64,000 nt of DNA from Kalmusia sp. IMI 367209 (taxonomy: Eukaryota; Ascomycota; Dothideomycetes; Pleosporales; Didymosphaeriaceae): contig JAPEUQ010000003.1 in NCBI GenBank assembly GCA_027946365.1, positions 682,001-746,000 on the forward strand, written 5' to 3'. Shown here piece after piece: positions 34,838 to 46,170 of this stretch. The number at the start of each line of letters is the position of its first letter. The first letter of the stretch is position 1. The notes beneath the pieces are model-generated. The model did no database searches and was not told the DNA's origin. It saw only the letters and a list, made by a program, of their open reading frames with translations. The position numbers were made by a program, and so were the translations under genes.

Positions 34838-35544
34838 TCAGAGGTTACCAATCTCGGCGGCGAACTCATCCAACTCCTTCTTGGTGTCGGCATATTTCTT
34901 AGCCATCTCTTCGTATTTGGTTTCCCACTGGTCACGGGCCTGCTCGAGGGCTTGCACTTTGCGTTCGAAATGGCCGGACTTGACGTCGGTTTGACGGAGC
35001 CTGGGAACGCGTCAGCATCTCACCATGGGCTGCCCAATAATTGCTGCCTTCAAACAACACATGCAGCAAAGTTGGGATGAGCGGGACGACATACTTCTCG
35101 TTAAGCTCGCGGATGGTCCTGTCGGATTCCTCAGCCTCTTCTTCAAGCACCTGGATCTTGCGCTGCATAGCTTCTACTTGGGAGCTGGCTGCGGCGCCGC
35201 CTGTGGCCTCGTCTTTGTGAAGTTTGACTGACGCTTCGAGCTTCTCGACTTCGGCCTCGAGCACTTGGTTCTTGTGGGTGAGCGAGGTAATCTCCTGCTC
35301 CTTCTGTGTGTTCTCCGTCTCCAGTGTCTTGAGCTTCGTCTTGTACTCCTCGGCCTTGGAGGCACTCTCGTCGGCCTCAATGCGGAGGGGCGTTCATGCG
35401 CTATAAGTGACCTCGTGTTAGCTACAGCGACACAGCAGGTGTGGTTCCAGTGGGTGCAGCCTGTTGAGTCCTGTAAGGACCTGCAGACCCACACAGAACC
35501 ATGGTGGGGTAGTCAGAGCAACTTGCCTGCTTGATCTGATCCAT
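34838..35544 (-). CDS. TPM1: Tropomyosin, GC-AG first intron and one extra base in exon 2
   Basis: Exons 35544-35527, 35400-35095 and 35000-34838 total 487 nt, one more than the 486 nt of a 161-residue fungal tropomyosin. Exon 1 is only MDQIKQ. Exon 2 begins RMNA, then the frame must shift by one base in the run of four G on the plus strand at 35387-35390 before LRIEADESASKAEEYK resumes; without that shift it stops after CAT TGA. Exon 2 continues through SLTHKNQVLEAEVEKLE and ESDRTIRELNEK, and exon 3 adds LRQTDVKSGHFERK and EFAAEIGNL. The heptad pattern is continuous. Intron 1 has the donor GCAAGT, a GC-AG type. Tropomyosin stabilises actin cables and the cytokinetic ring. It is divergent from the securin-like gene. 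Confidence 0.9.
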
Positions 35545-35878
35545 AGCGGCGGTGTGTGCGGATTTCGTATAAGTTGAGATGGGTTCGTAGGATATAGAGA
35601 GCTGATTTAGGTGGGAGGCGAAGGTATAAGCTGCGGACGGTGGTGCCTGGGGTAGTTTGTTCTCAGTAGTGTCTCTGTTGTCTCGCCCTGATAAATGCGG
35701 ACGAGGGGCCGCGCTAGCGCTTTGGGTGCTTTCGGCAAGAGCAGGGGTGGCAAGCCAAGCAGGCCTCGTAAACGAGCCGTTGCTAGGGATCCGCGAGTAA
35801 ACAGACGGCCGGCAGCTTTGACGCTACCACCTTACTGCGCGCTGCACACCGCACGAATCGCTCAATGTAACATACATC
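35545..35878. promoter_or_regulatory. Bidirectional promoter tropomyosin / securin-like gene
   Basis: These 334 bp lie between outward-facing start codons. Both products act in mitosis and cell division, so co-regulation is conceivable but not demonstrated. No specific element was identified. Confidence 0.55.
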
Positions 35879-37315
35879 ATGGACACTCTCGCCGCCAAAG
35901 ATCAGGAGAACTTTGTGCACAATTTGCAAGCCGCCGCTGCCAGCAAGCCGCTCAATGCTGGTCTAAAAGGGCTCCACGCCAAAACACCAGGAAACAAGCT
36001 CCCGAAGACGCCGTTCAAGGTCCCCCTCAACGACGAAAATGCATTCGGAAAAGGCGGAAAGTCGGTCTTGCAGACGAAGGGCAAGGGCAATGAGAATCTG
36101 CTGATGACGGTAAAGAAGGATGGGAAACTGGACAGCAATGCGTTCCTTACGCCAGCTGGTATGCTTCAAGCTCGCAATAGACCATATTATTGATTAACGT
36201 GTGCTGTAGGCCCTCGCACTCGTGCGCCACTGGGCATGAAAACGACCAATGCCAAAGCCAAAGCCTTCCAAACACCCGCACCCCTCTCTGGATCCGCAAA
36301 GACGCAGAAAGCCAGTCCTCGCCTCCGCCGCCCGAAAGTCAAGGTTCTACAGCAGGAAGTTCAGAACACGGAGGAAGATGACGTGCCGGAGATTGAGTAC
36401 ATGCCTCCAAAGGAGATACCGCTGCTGAACGACATGGACGACTACCTCCCGCGCGATTGGAAGATTCCCAAGCTCGAGAACGGTGGCGTCTGGGAAGCAT
36501 ACCACAATCCGCTCGAGGATGACGGCCGCACGAAACTTCAGCGTGAATTCGAAGAGGGCTTAGAGCGCGACACGAAGAAGAACAATGAGGAATTTGACAA
36601 GCAATTCGAGCAGCAGTGGGAGAGAGACCAAGCCGAAGCGGCGAGGTACATGGGTGCGGAGATACCGAAGAAAGCTACGCCAAAGAATACTATAAAAGCG
36701 GCGGACGTTAAGAAGAGGACGACCGGCCCATCAACACTCAAAGCAAGGTCTGCAGCAGCAGCACTCGCCGAGCCCCGCAAGCATGCCTTCGCTGCTCCAA
36801 CCGCGGCCACCAAATCCCGCCTTCCCAGCAAAGTTGTCTCAAGCAAGAAACCCATCATCGACCCCTCTGCTACACGCCACGCCGCAGCAACAGCGGCTTC
36901 CAAGAGCACAATCGGCTACGCTCAAGGCCGCAGCCCTGCTACACGTATTGCAGCCCGCAAACCCCTCTCCAACGTCACCAAACCCGCTCCTTTCTCCGTC
37001 ACTTCCCGCCCTCCACCCACAGCCTCCTCTACGCACAACCGCAATGCCAGCGTCTCATCCATCGCCTCCAAGCCGCGTGGCCCCTTCTCTCGCTCAAGCT
37101 CCACGTCTACGAACGCTACGCTTGTCGCGCCGCAGGAGGAGCAGCCCTACCGCACCGCCGAGGACGTCGAGCGCGAACTTGAACTCATGCTCCTCCGCGA
37201 TGATGACGAGGACGACGAAGCGTGGGCAAATAGCTTCAGTAGCCAATTGGGGGGTGGCGATCCGTTCGACGAGGATCTAGATGGCTTCCAGCTCGAGTTG
37301 CCCGAGGGTTTGTAA
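35879..37315 (+). CDS. Candidate securin (separase inhibitor), low-complexity protein
   Basis: Exons 35879-36158 and 36210-37315 (intron 51 nt) give 461 residues. The conserved-looking N-terminus has KTPFKVPLNDENAFGKGGKS. Across intron 1 the frame reads PRTRAPLGMKTTNAK, which contains an RxxL destruction-box core (R98-L101) with a downstream Asn one residue off the full consensus. At 154-158 comes EIEYM followed by PP, placed like the separase pseudosubstrate of securins (human PEIEKFFP). After MDDYLPRDW and a charged helix the C-terminal half is Ala/Ser/Thr/Pro-rich, ending in an acidic ELELMLLRDDDEDDEAW segment. No enzyme motif is seen. Securin would bind separase until anaphase and be destroyed by APC/C. 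The assignment rests on short motifs only; an unrelated disordered nuclear protein is the alternative. Confidence 0.5.
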
Positions 37316-37912
37316 GCGTGTCTAGTGGGGAGAGGAGAGGTAGTTGGGTCTCGACATTCTTTTCCACCGAAGCGGTGTTTGGCGCATTGGATATATCCGA
37401 GTACCCTTTTTCTGTAGACCTGCATGTAATAACACCACGGCAGATTCACACCATAAGAATCACAAGGCTTTGTTATACTTTTTTTTACTTCGATTTGATT
37501 TGCTTGCAAGTGAGGTGATGATGTGCTTATCGCCTAAGCTTTTTTTGCCATGCTGCTGCTACGACCAATCTGCTGCCTGTCAATCCAAACCACCCGCGCT
37601 TTACGCCCACCCCCGATACACATTTTCAGCGTCTCTCATAAAGGCCGTAGTACGACTAGGCCGCACATGAAGAACAAGAAGCAAAAGCAAAACCTGGTTG
37701 AATGCAGACAAAAACAGCGATCCAATAAACGCCGGTAGTCGCCATGCTAGTAGATATCAAGGAGAGAAAAAAAGATAGATGCATGACCCGTAAATGTTTC
37801 GCATAACGCACTCTGGGATGACTCGAGTTGATGCCTATATTGGGGGGTGGTAATATTGGGCTGACTGCCCTCTTGTCGGGCAAGTCAGCCTGCGTCCGTG
37901 GACGCAGATGAG
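37316..37912. other. Convergent 3' spacer
   Basis: These 597 bp lie between the stops of the securin-like gene (+) and the SWIB gene (-). They contain T-rich tracts (for example TTTTTTTA near 37.48 kb and TTTTTT near 37.54 kb) as expected of 3' ends. Nothing else was recognised. Confidence 0.55.
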
Positions 37913-38965
37913 CTATTCTTCATCCACGGGATACATGTTTGTGCTGAGGATCTTGTTCATGGTGAACATGTGGACGCTGTCCTGCTTGAAGACGGCGCGC
38001 ATGGCGTCGTCGCAGAGGATCTGGCGCTTGTCGTCGGGGTTTTGGAGGTTGCGCGCTTTGACGTACTCCCATATCTTCTTGACGGTCTGAGGTCTTGAGA
38101 GCTATGGTAGTTGGTTAGGTTTAAGTTGATGACAAATGAAAGGGGCTATGAGGGGAGGTTGAAAGCATACCTGAGTCTCGCCAACGAGTTCTTGGAGGGG
38201 AAGTGACAGGTTCATCGGCTTCTGTGAAGATGGTCAGTTGGTGTTGCTGTCGGATGATTAGGAGGAGTAAGTTACGTGGAATCCTCCAGTCCGCTTAGGT
38301 GACTTCTTCTCGCCTCCACTCCCAGACGCAATGTCACTATCATCTTCATCCTTGACTTTGTTCGAGCTCTTCTTCTTCTCCTTCTTTTTCTTCGGTGCCG
38401 GCGCTTTTCGCTTAGTATTACCCCCCCTAGTTGCTCTTGCCCGTGACGTCCTGTCCTCCTCTGCTTGCAGTCGAGCCGCATATGCTGCATCGTCGTCCTC
38501 GATGCTCTTCTGCTTCTTCTGTTTCTTCTTCGGTGGAGAATCGTCGGGTTCAGAGAGCGCAGAGTCATCTTCGGGGGTGCGCTTGCCTGCGTGACCGTTG
38601 GTAGCAGGCGCTTCGACGCTCGGGACAGGTTCCTCGGGCTCGGGAACGCCGTTCTGCTCTGCGTTGAATTTGTCGAAACGCGCCATGATGAGGTCAGTCA
38701 CAGCTTTCTATGCCTGGGGTCAGCGCCATTTCTATCATATTTCCTTCGTTTGTGTACCTTGTCCCCCGAAATGTCATGGCCCAGCTCTTCTTGCAGACCC
38801 TTCCGTATGGCCTTCGCGGTGATGGTGTTCAAGTCGCTTCTCGCAAGGATGCTGTCAATGATGGAAGCATACTTCTCCACAATGTTGGGGGGGAGTGCTG
38901 TGACGAAGAGGGTCAGTACAATGCTCCAGTGCCTGATTGGGTAGGCGGATGCGCTTACCGGCCAT
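37913..38965 (-). CDS. DEK_C and SWIB/MDM2 domain chromatin-type protein (Uaf30/Tri1-like)
   Basis: Five exons: 38965-38959 (only 7 nt), 38897-38758, 38707-38276, 38221-38171 and 38101-37913, total 819 nt, 272 residues. Residues 1 to about 60 form a DEK_C-type helical domain (LPPNIVEKYASIIDSILA, then after intron 2 KAVTDLIMARFDKFN). A middle disordered segment is basic and lysine-rich with nuclear-localisation signals (KKKQKKQK, KKKKEKKK). The C-terminus, spread over the last three exons, is a SWIB domain: MNLSLPLQELVGETQ, then LSRPQTVKKIWEYVKARNL and RQILCDDAMRAVF, ending DEE. This architecture matches yeast Uaf30 (RNA polymerase I upstream activating factor) and Tri1. A nuclear role in rDNA transcription or chromatin is inferred. 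Confidence 0.92.
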
Positions 38966-39772
38966 CTTGGGTGGCAGCTTGCGAGTAAGAGCTGTCGCGG
39001 GGAAGAGACGAGGGTCAGCGGAAGAGGATCTCGTGGTCTCTCCAAACCCAAAGTACGAGTATGAATGTGGTGGCGGGTGTTAGGATATCAGCGACGCGTC
39101 GCAGCTCGGGGAGCGCAAGCGCGTCTTCCTGGGTGACGATGGCGATTGAGCGCCGTTTTGTGTGGCTTGGAGCGAAGTCTCCGCTCGGTTGGTAGGCGCA
39201 ATGCACCGAGCGTCGTGCCTCACAACCGACTGTTGAGCAGGCAGGCTTCGAGCAGCTAGTGCGACGGGTGAGAGCAACGAGAGATGTGCTGTAGTCGACC
39301 AGACGGTCTTAGAACGGTAGTGCTGTAGTGGGGCCCGGCAGCGGCCCGTGAAAGCGAATCGGCGGGGTTTGCAAGTGTACGGAACTAGCAAGATGTCCAG
39401 GCAAGCGTTTATGTACGCTGGAGATTTACGTGCGTGCTGGGATGTACTTGAAGTAAGATACAAATGAAGATAAAGGCGAAGGTGAAAGGCAAGAGCTCCA
39501 ACTGCAGACGCCGAACACGGTCCAACCAGGGTCCAGTAGAGCCGATCCCAGCCACCGAACCATCACCACACCTACCCGACGGGGCCAGCGCCCAACATGT
39601 CTCGCACCTGACGGCCTATTAATTCACTTCCAACACGCATCACTGGCTACAACTGTCAAGACCCAGGTCAGTGCGCACGTACATGTAGAGATGAAGAGAG
39701 GCAGCTTGTGACCAAGATTTGCGGTGCATCGCATTGTCCCACTTGCGTTGGCGCTTCGGTGCGCCGTTGCAT
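38966..39772. promoter_or_regulatory. Upstream region of the SWIB gene
   Basis: These 807 bp lie between the SWIB start and the recyclin-1 stop (both genes on the minus strand). The part near 38966-39350 should hold the SWIB promoter and leader. Open frames here have no domain. Confidence 0.5.
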
Positions 39773-42618
39773 TCACATAATTAAGCATCCTACGCCATAC
39801 ATTTGTTTTTCCACAGCGCCCTTGATCTGATACCAATCGGCCCTGCGCTCCGCATACTCGTAGACCTCCTCGGCCCTGAATATTCCGTGATACCGGTCCG
39901 TGTCCGCAATAATGGTAGCGATTTCTTTCGCGTGATTCGGGTCAATCAAATATATTTGTGAGAGTTCTCGCAGTGCAGCAAAGTACTGCGTTATGGATTT
40001 GTTTCTGAGTGAGACAATGTATGTGTTATATGCGTTCATGTCACTGGCTGGCATTAGTCGGATGAAAGCACTTGTGCAACTGAGACCGGGCTTACCTAAT
40101 GAGCTTGATCGCGCCGTCCACGCTGACCCTCTGCCGCTTGAGGTGCTTGCAAAGTGCAGTGAACAGGCGCAATCCAACCTCCTGGTTGAAAACGTCTAGC
40201 ACGGTCTTGTCCGTGCTACCCACCAACATACTGGTGTGCGAAGACACCACGTCAACTATCTTCTTGGCTGTATGGCTAGGCCCAATGTCGAGCACTTGTG
40301 ACGATCCATTGGGCCCGACAGGAGGATTGAAGTCTGTTGGTGACTGCGTGGTACCACAAAGGTATTCCACTTCATCCATCAACACGTCGATGCCTTTGTT
40401 TAGCCCTGCAGCTACCCGCTCGTCAAGCATCTGTTCAAATCGTTTCTTTTCTTTGCAGGCAGCACTCAGGAAGTCGTCCGCGTCTGTTAGCTTCGCAGCG
40501 ACAAGTTCTTGGATGTAAAAAACGTCGATCATTTGCTGGATCAGATCTCCGACATTGACAAGCTCGAGGAAGGCAACGAGAGGTGCGACGCCTTCTTTGC
40601 TGTGATCAGCAACCTCTCTAGGTCTGTAGTTGGACAAATGATTTACCGCCTTGTCAAAGCCAGGCTTCATGTGTCGTCCACCGAGGATTTGAAGCATCTT
40701 GATGAATATGCTTTCACACTGCTCCTTGGCTTCCTCACCAGACTGTCCCCCAAGTCTTACAAAGCGCGCAGCTCTCTCCAAACTCGCTTTGGCTGTGTGA
40801 GTGAGGTTCAAAGCGACCTCAATGCTGAACAGGCTCCGAATGCCCTCGAGCCTTGAGTTCATAATAGCTGCCTTTGCCGCGAGCTCAGAAGTCGGTGCCT
40901 CTGGGCGAGGAGACGCTGAGCGCTCTGGATTAGGTGTTGTAGATCTCGAGACTGGATCTAAGCCATGCCCGTTCGCAGTAGCGACGCTTGATGCAGGCTT
41001 CGTTGAAGCAGAACCGCCAAATGTTGGAAGGACGTTGACAGGTGCCATTACCACCTTCTTGAATGATGTCAAAAAGTCACGTTTCGCTGCCTGCCGGCTG
41101 ACATTCGACATGAAGAACGATTCTGCGGTCTGCTCTTCCTCTGTCAGCCGCTTTTCCCAAACCTCAACCTCCGCTTCAGACTGGCGCTTGAAAAAGTCCA
41201 GCTCCTCTTGCAGATAAAGATCCACATGTTGTTCAAAGCACCGCGATACGATCGTCATAGCCTCGTCCGCAAAGTCCGGTTTAGAGCCTTTTGTAGACCT
41301 CAAGGAGACTGCCAATTGGAGCGCCTGCTCGAAGACACCTGAAACAGCCTTCAAGTATACTTCGGTGCCGACGTCATGAGCTTCGTCGAACAACGATGTG
41401 ACGTACTCAGAAACTACATCCTCTACAACGCGTTCTAAGAAAGGCTGAAAGACGTCTACGGTTGCTGGGAAGACCCGATCGATTACGGCGGCTTCTTCAT
41501 TCAGTGAGATAGCGAGGCCTCTGAAGAAATCATGCGAAGGCTGGAGGGATATTTGGCCAGAAGAAGTGTGTCGTAAGCAGTCTGCAGGGTTGCCCAGCTT
41601 TTCCTTATCTAGCATCAAAGGGTGATTGTGGATAAAGGAATCGATGCCGGCTGTGCCTCCGTTCAACGCAACCAGGACCTGGGCGTATCTTTTCATGCGG
41701 CCATCGAAATCTCGTGCTTCGGCTCCTTGCTCGAATTCTCGTAAGACGGCATTTTCGAAGATGCCCATCATGGTAGTCAATTTCTCTTCCCGCTGGTACC
41801 AACCTTGCGCGAAATCGCTCTTAGCGAATGTTTTGAGTTGCGCCAACATGTGAGCCTGCTGTTCGGGGTCGCGGTATGTTCGAAAAAGTACAGGGTCTGT
41901 GTGGCTTTTCGACCTTGCTAGATCAAAATAATAGGGTGCCAACGCTCCATAGATCTTGCCATACTCTTGTCGTGCCATGCCTCTGATGGATCGTACGCGT
42001 GAAAGGACCTTCAGCGCTAGATTAGGGTCCATTGTGTACGATCGTGCAGGAGCAGCCGCCCCACCAGCCGACAATGTCATGTCATCGAAGCCTTTGTCCA
42101 ACGTGCTTGTTCTTGGCCTTACTTTGGTATCCACCGACTTGCGTTGCATTTCCTCTTCTAGGCCAGCGTCAAAGAGCGTCGTGCTAACCTTCCGCTGACT
42201 GTCTTCTCCAGGAGGGCCATTTGCCGTACCGTTGGGCGCAACGCCTGCTCGACGGGTCTCTTCTGCCTTCTGTGCCTCCACTCTTCTCCGCATAGCTTCG
42301 TCGAACCTTTGCCGTGCTTCGACCTCATTCCAGCAGCCCATGCTTTTCAGCCTTTGTATCCATCGTGTGTCATCGTAGACCATTTCCTGCATCCGTCTCG
42401 AGGTCTGCGCGAACCGAAACATGTCCGCAACAGGGAGGTAGTCGAGAATTGTGTTGATGAGCTCTACAATCGTTAGCCCTAGCTTTCAGGAGGCGTATAG
42501 AAAGTGTACCCGCTGGCAAAACAGCTTTCGAGTCCTCGAGCAGCTGCGTGGTGCGCAGCGAGCTGAGTACATTTTGCCCCGCGGGGAGGGACCGCTTGAA
42601 ATTCGATCTGGCAGCCAT
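39773..42618 (-). CDS. RCY1: Recyclin-1: F-box protein with exocyst Sec10-like region
   Basis: Exons 42618-42510, 42463-40096 and 40043-39773 give 915 residues. Intron 1 splits the F-box: exon 1 ends KAVLPA and exon 2 continues ELINTILDYLPVADMFRFAQ, giving an F-box at about residues 35-80. A basic/Ala-rich linker leads to a long alpha-helical Sec10-like region (about 130-900) with VLSRVRSIRGMARQEYGKIY, FLERVVEDVVSEYV and LLVNVGDLIQQMIDV-type helices. After intron 2 the frame reads SDMNAYNTYIVSLRNKSI and then RELSQIYLI. Yeast Rcy1 and fission yeast Pof6 act in endocytic recycling, polarised growth and SCF-type binding of Skp1. The gene is long and intact. It is in tandem with the CFEM gene. 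Confidence 0.93.
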
Positions 42619-43096
42619 GGTGTACGATTGTTGTGCGGCTCAAATGAATCTTATATCTTCCAGTGCTAAAGCGCCATGTTCAAGGTGGAGGCGCGATCGA
42701 AACTTGGGCGTAGTGGAGACACGTGCGGTGCGGCCTTGTTCGGAGGTGCAGTGGAGGAGGGATGACGGTCGGCGCGAAGCGAGCGGGCCGTGTTATGGTA
42801 ACGATGCGACCCACTTCACGTTTGTCCATTGACATCACGCTTCAATTGTCAAATAGTCCTCATCCGATGCGAATCCACTTAGGATGTCACGAAAAGCTTC
42901 ATGAAGCAGTGTCATGGTACGTGCTAACAATTGGCTAAGCAGTCGCACGCACGACCATAATACGCGCGACTTTGGATCGACCATAACACCCATGGATATC
43001 ATGTATTCAGATTACTAGAAGTATGCGTCTCCCTGCCATTACATCTCGATAAATTAGTTATCCGTCTCCGTTGGTTTGCAACGCCACGAGTAGTGT
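42619..43096. promoter_or_regulatory. Promoter region of recyclin-1
   Basis: These 478 bp lie between the recyclin-1 start and the CFEM stop on the same strand. They hold the recyclin promoter and the CFEM 3' flank. No specific site was identified. Confidence 0.5.
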
Positions 43097-43747
43097 TTAC
43101 AATGCCACGAGTAGTCCGGCCATGCCCATGGCCAATCCCAATCCAGCACCAGCAGTTGCAATGGGTCCAGCTGCTCCAGGGGTCCCCGCGCTGGCGGCAG
43201 TCTGGCTCCCACTCGTCGATGCGGTCGATGCCGCTGATGTCGTTGCAGGGGCCGAGGTTACAGATGCGCCAGAGCTCGAGGCCGAGTCTGAAGAGCCCGA
43301 AGCCGAATTCGAAGAGCCGGAAGAAGCGGTAGACGCGGGCGTGGATGCTGCGCTGGAGGCGCATGAAGCCTTTGTCGGGGTGTCGATCCCATATGCGTGG
43401 CAAAGACCATTTGCGAGGTTAATGATTGCTGGGGACAGATCGTAAGCCAGGGTAAAATCAAGAGAGGGATCTTGCGCACGCACTGGTTTGATCATCGTTG
43501 TTACAGTTTTTAGAGACGCAGCAAGACAAATCAGCGATAAGGGTCGTGTTTCCACAAACACATTTGTAGTCAAATTGCCCGCAGTTGCCCAGGCTGTTGC
43601 CAAAACAATCCCGCTATGATGATGTTAGCAAGCAATTGGAGAGAGTGGCAGCCAACTTACGCCACACTTTGGCAGTGAGCCAAGGACGTCTTGGGCAACA
43701 GCCATTGAGCTGAGCGCAGCAACAACAGTGAGGATTGAGAAACGCAT
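43097..43747 (-). CDS. CFEM-domain GPI-anchored cell-wall protein
   Basis: Exons 43747-43661, 43613-43484 and 43428-43097 give 182 residues. I chose ATG 43747 because MRFSILTVVAALSSMAVA is a clean signal peptide; an in-frame ATG 23 codons upstream would bury it. The CFEM domain runs about 20-95: PKCGRDC (P-x-C-x3-C, formed by splicing), GNCGQFDYKCVCG, then LSCCVSKNC and GLCHAYG. The Asp in FDYKCVC sits where haem-binding CFEM proteins carry their iron ligand. There are nine cysteines, one more than the canonical eight, from the CC pair. The Ser/Ala/Thr-rich stalk (about 100-155) and the hydrophobic Gly/Ala/Leu C-terminus mark a GPI anchor. Roles of the family include haem uptake, adhesion and wall structure. 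Confidence 0.93.
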
Positions 43748-46003
43748 TTTGGATTTGTATAGGATGGAAGAGTGAATGGGTGCAAGCAAGTCTATATGCG
43801 GCGTGGGCGGAGGCAAGGAGGAGGGTTAACGGGACGCTACAGGATCGCAAAGAGCGAAGCCATGCTTTATGGGATAGGCAGGAGCAAGCTGTAGGTCGAC
43901 AGGGACGGAATGGCTCCTAGTGGTGGACGCTCTGGATCATTACGGGATAAGTGCACTGCAACTGTGATTGGTTTGGCTGCGCTTTACCTCCTGAAGCGTC
44001 TCCAGCAACGCCATCTTGACGATAGCGCGTTGCGGCTGACATAGCGCCTACTACAGCACGGCGCATCTCCTGCACGTCGCGACTGTGTCCTGCAAGAGAG
44101 AACGCCATAGAGTTCCAGAAGCTTGCGAGCGTGGGACGGGAGTGTCGTCAACACGAGAAACAATCGTTGTTTTCCCCGCACTTCGGTCCCATGCATAACC
44201 GGCCGATCGCAAGGGAGCTTAGGGTTAGCGCACTTATGCTCAGCGCCTATCACGAACCCCCGGAGCCCGTGCGATGGTCGTCTGCATGTCTCCTGAGGTT
44301 GAAGGAGCAGAGTTCCCTTGTGCAGGTCACCACTCAACTTTTGTATGGATACCAGCGGCCCGCATGATTCATATACAGCGGCGCAACGAAAGCGCTCACA
44401 CTGCAGGCGGGACCCTACTGCAGTAGAAGAAAAGCAACATGGGCTCACATGGACACGACAGCTATTTGAGAGCAGCTTGAACAGTCCTCGAAGCGCGCGA
44501 TTCTATTTCCAAGGTTAGTGAGCCTGTAGTTCTGACGTGCAGGCCCTAGGCGGCAGCTTACATGTACTCACCACGCACGCCTGCAAACAGACTCTACATG
44601 GAGGCCAAACCTTAAACTGACGTTGCGGCGATGGCATGCTTCGAATCGAAAAGGCGACAGATGAGCGACACCGACTCTTGCCAGAGTACTCAACCGAGAC
44701 CCAGGTCGGCAGTCGATATCGCGTTTGTACGCAAGAACATACAATCCCTCCGGAGCCGGAAACGGCGAGAGAAGGTTGCCGAGCGCATGTGTGGCAAGTG
44801 GGCGTCTGACGGCGGTGCGACAGCCCTACCCAAGGGTCTCTCGTGGGGTTTGCGCGAGCCCCATCAACCAAATGGCGATACGGTAGATAAGTTGCCGTGA
44901 TTGTCCCAGCTGGGCAATAGCTGGAGTTGCCCTCACGACCTGCCGACCAACAGGTGCGCAGCCCCCCTCCATAGCAGCCACCGGATGGCATGGAATCATT
45001 CGTCGTCATTCATCTGTCATCAGCAGAGGAATCAAGATCGCTTCACAGATGCCTTACAGAAAAAGCAATTCAACGGCCGTGGCATCGGTCCAGGCAGCGT
45101 GGGGCGACTCGCAGGGCATCTTGATACAGGCAAAATCGCATATCCTGCCTCGCGTAAGAAGCCAGAAGATTGGCGACGATCCAGAGGGCGCCGGGGCGGA
45201 GTGGTGTGATGTTGGGCAGGACAAAGGGCAAGGGCGCAGTGTTGTCGTCTGCTGTGGCCCTCCTGTCTCAGCAGAAGCACTCGTTTCTTTGCGCTTGTCA
45301 TGTGAAGGGGTGAGACGGTGGCACGCTGGTCGACAAAGTTCGGACCGAGGAGCCAGCAGCCTGTTTGCTGTCGGCAGCGTCTGTACCTGCGTCTACCACG
45401 GAGCTATCCCAACGACATGCGCGCTGGACCTCGTGCGTGGCGACTACTGGCGAAACAGAGGGTCTCAATCTGCCATATGCGCATAGGGCTATCCGCCAGC
45501 GCATGGCGACGCGCCAGGCTCCACCCGCTCCGTAGCACGCAGAAGGCGTCTGGAAATGCATAGGGATGGTTGATGCTGGGAGGAGTTGTGGCAGCACCAC
45601 AAGCAAGCCGCTGTTCGGCACCGAAGCGGGCCTGTGGCAGGGGTGCAAAATGGTGAGGCTCCGTAGCGCGTTGCCCCCTTTGGCCGCTACACACAGGGCT
45701 CTCCCATCGCAAAGTCACGACGAGAGCGCAAGTCAGCACGGCTGCCATGCGTCTGTTTCAGACGGCGAAAAATGAAGCAGCAGCGCGGTCCGGCGTGATT
45801 GGGCATCGTCACCGGAAGACTGGGTCTGTTTCGTCCCTTCCCCTAAGAGTCACCGCGGTACTTTGGGATAGCTTCACTTGGTGAACAAAGCTCGGGGATA
45901 CGTAGGGCCACGTACCGTCATTGCCCTTTGCCTTCGCATTGCCCCGTGCTGCCATGGGCCGTGAAGAGTGTAAACCACCTCAGGTCGCAAGAGCCTCTTC
46001 AGG

Positions 46004-46011
46004 TTTAAATA
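46004..46011 (+). promoter_or_regulatory. TATA-like element before micro-ORF 46171
   Basis: TTTAAATA lies about 160 bp ahead of the ATG at 46171, and the intervening sequence is poor in G and rich in C, A and T near the ATG, like a fungal leader. It is suggestive only. Confidence 0.35.
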
Positions 46012-46170
46012 GACCGGGCCCGGTGCGTGAGGTTGAGGGCTACTTGGAATACAGGATACTGCTGCAACGCATCTTGAAGTCTTCTGTGCATCATCTGTCC
46101 ATTCAGCTTACCAAAATCAAAACCCATATCATAACTCTCTGTACTTACCACACGCTCTGTACCTTTCAAC

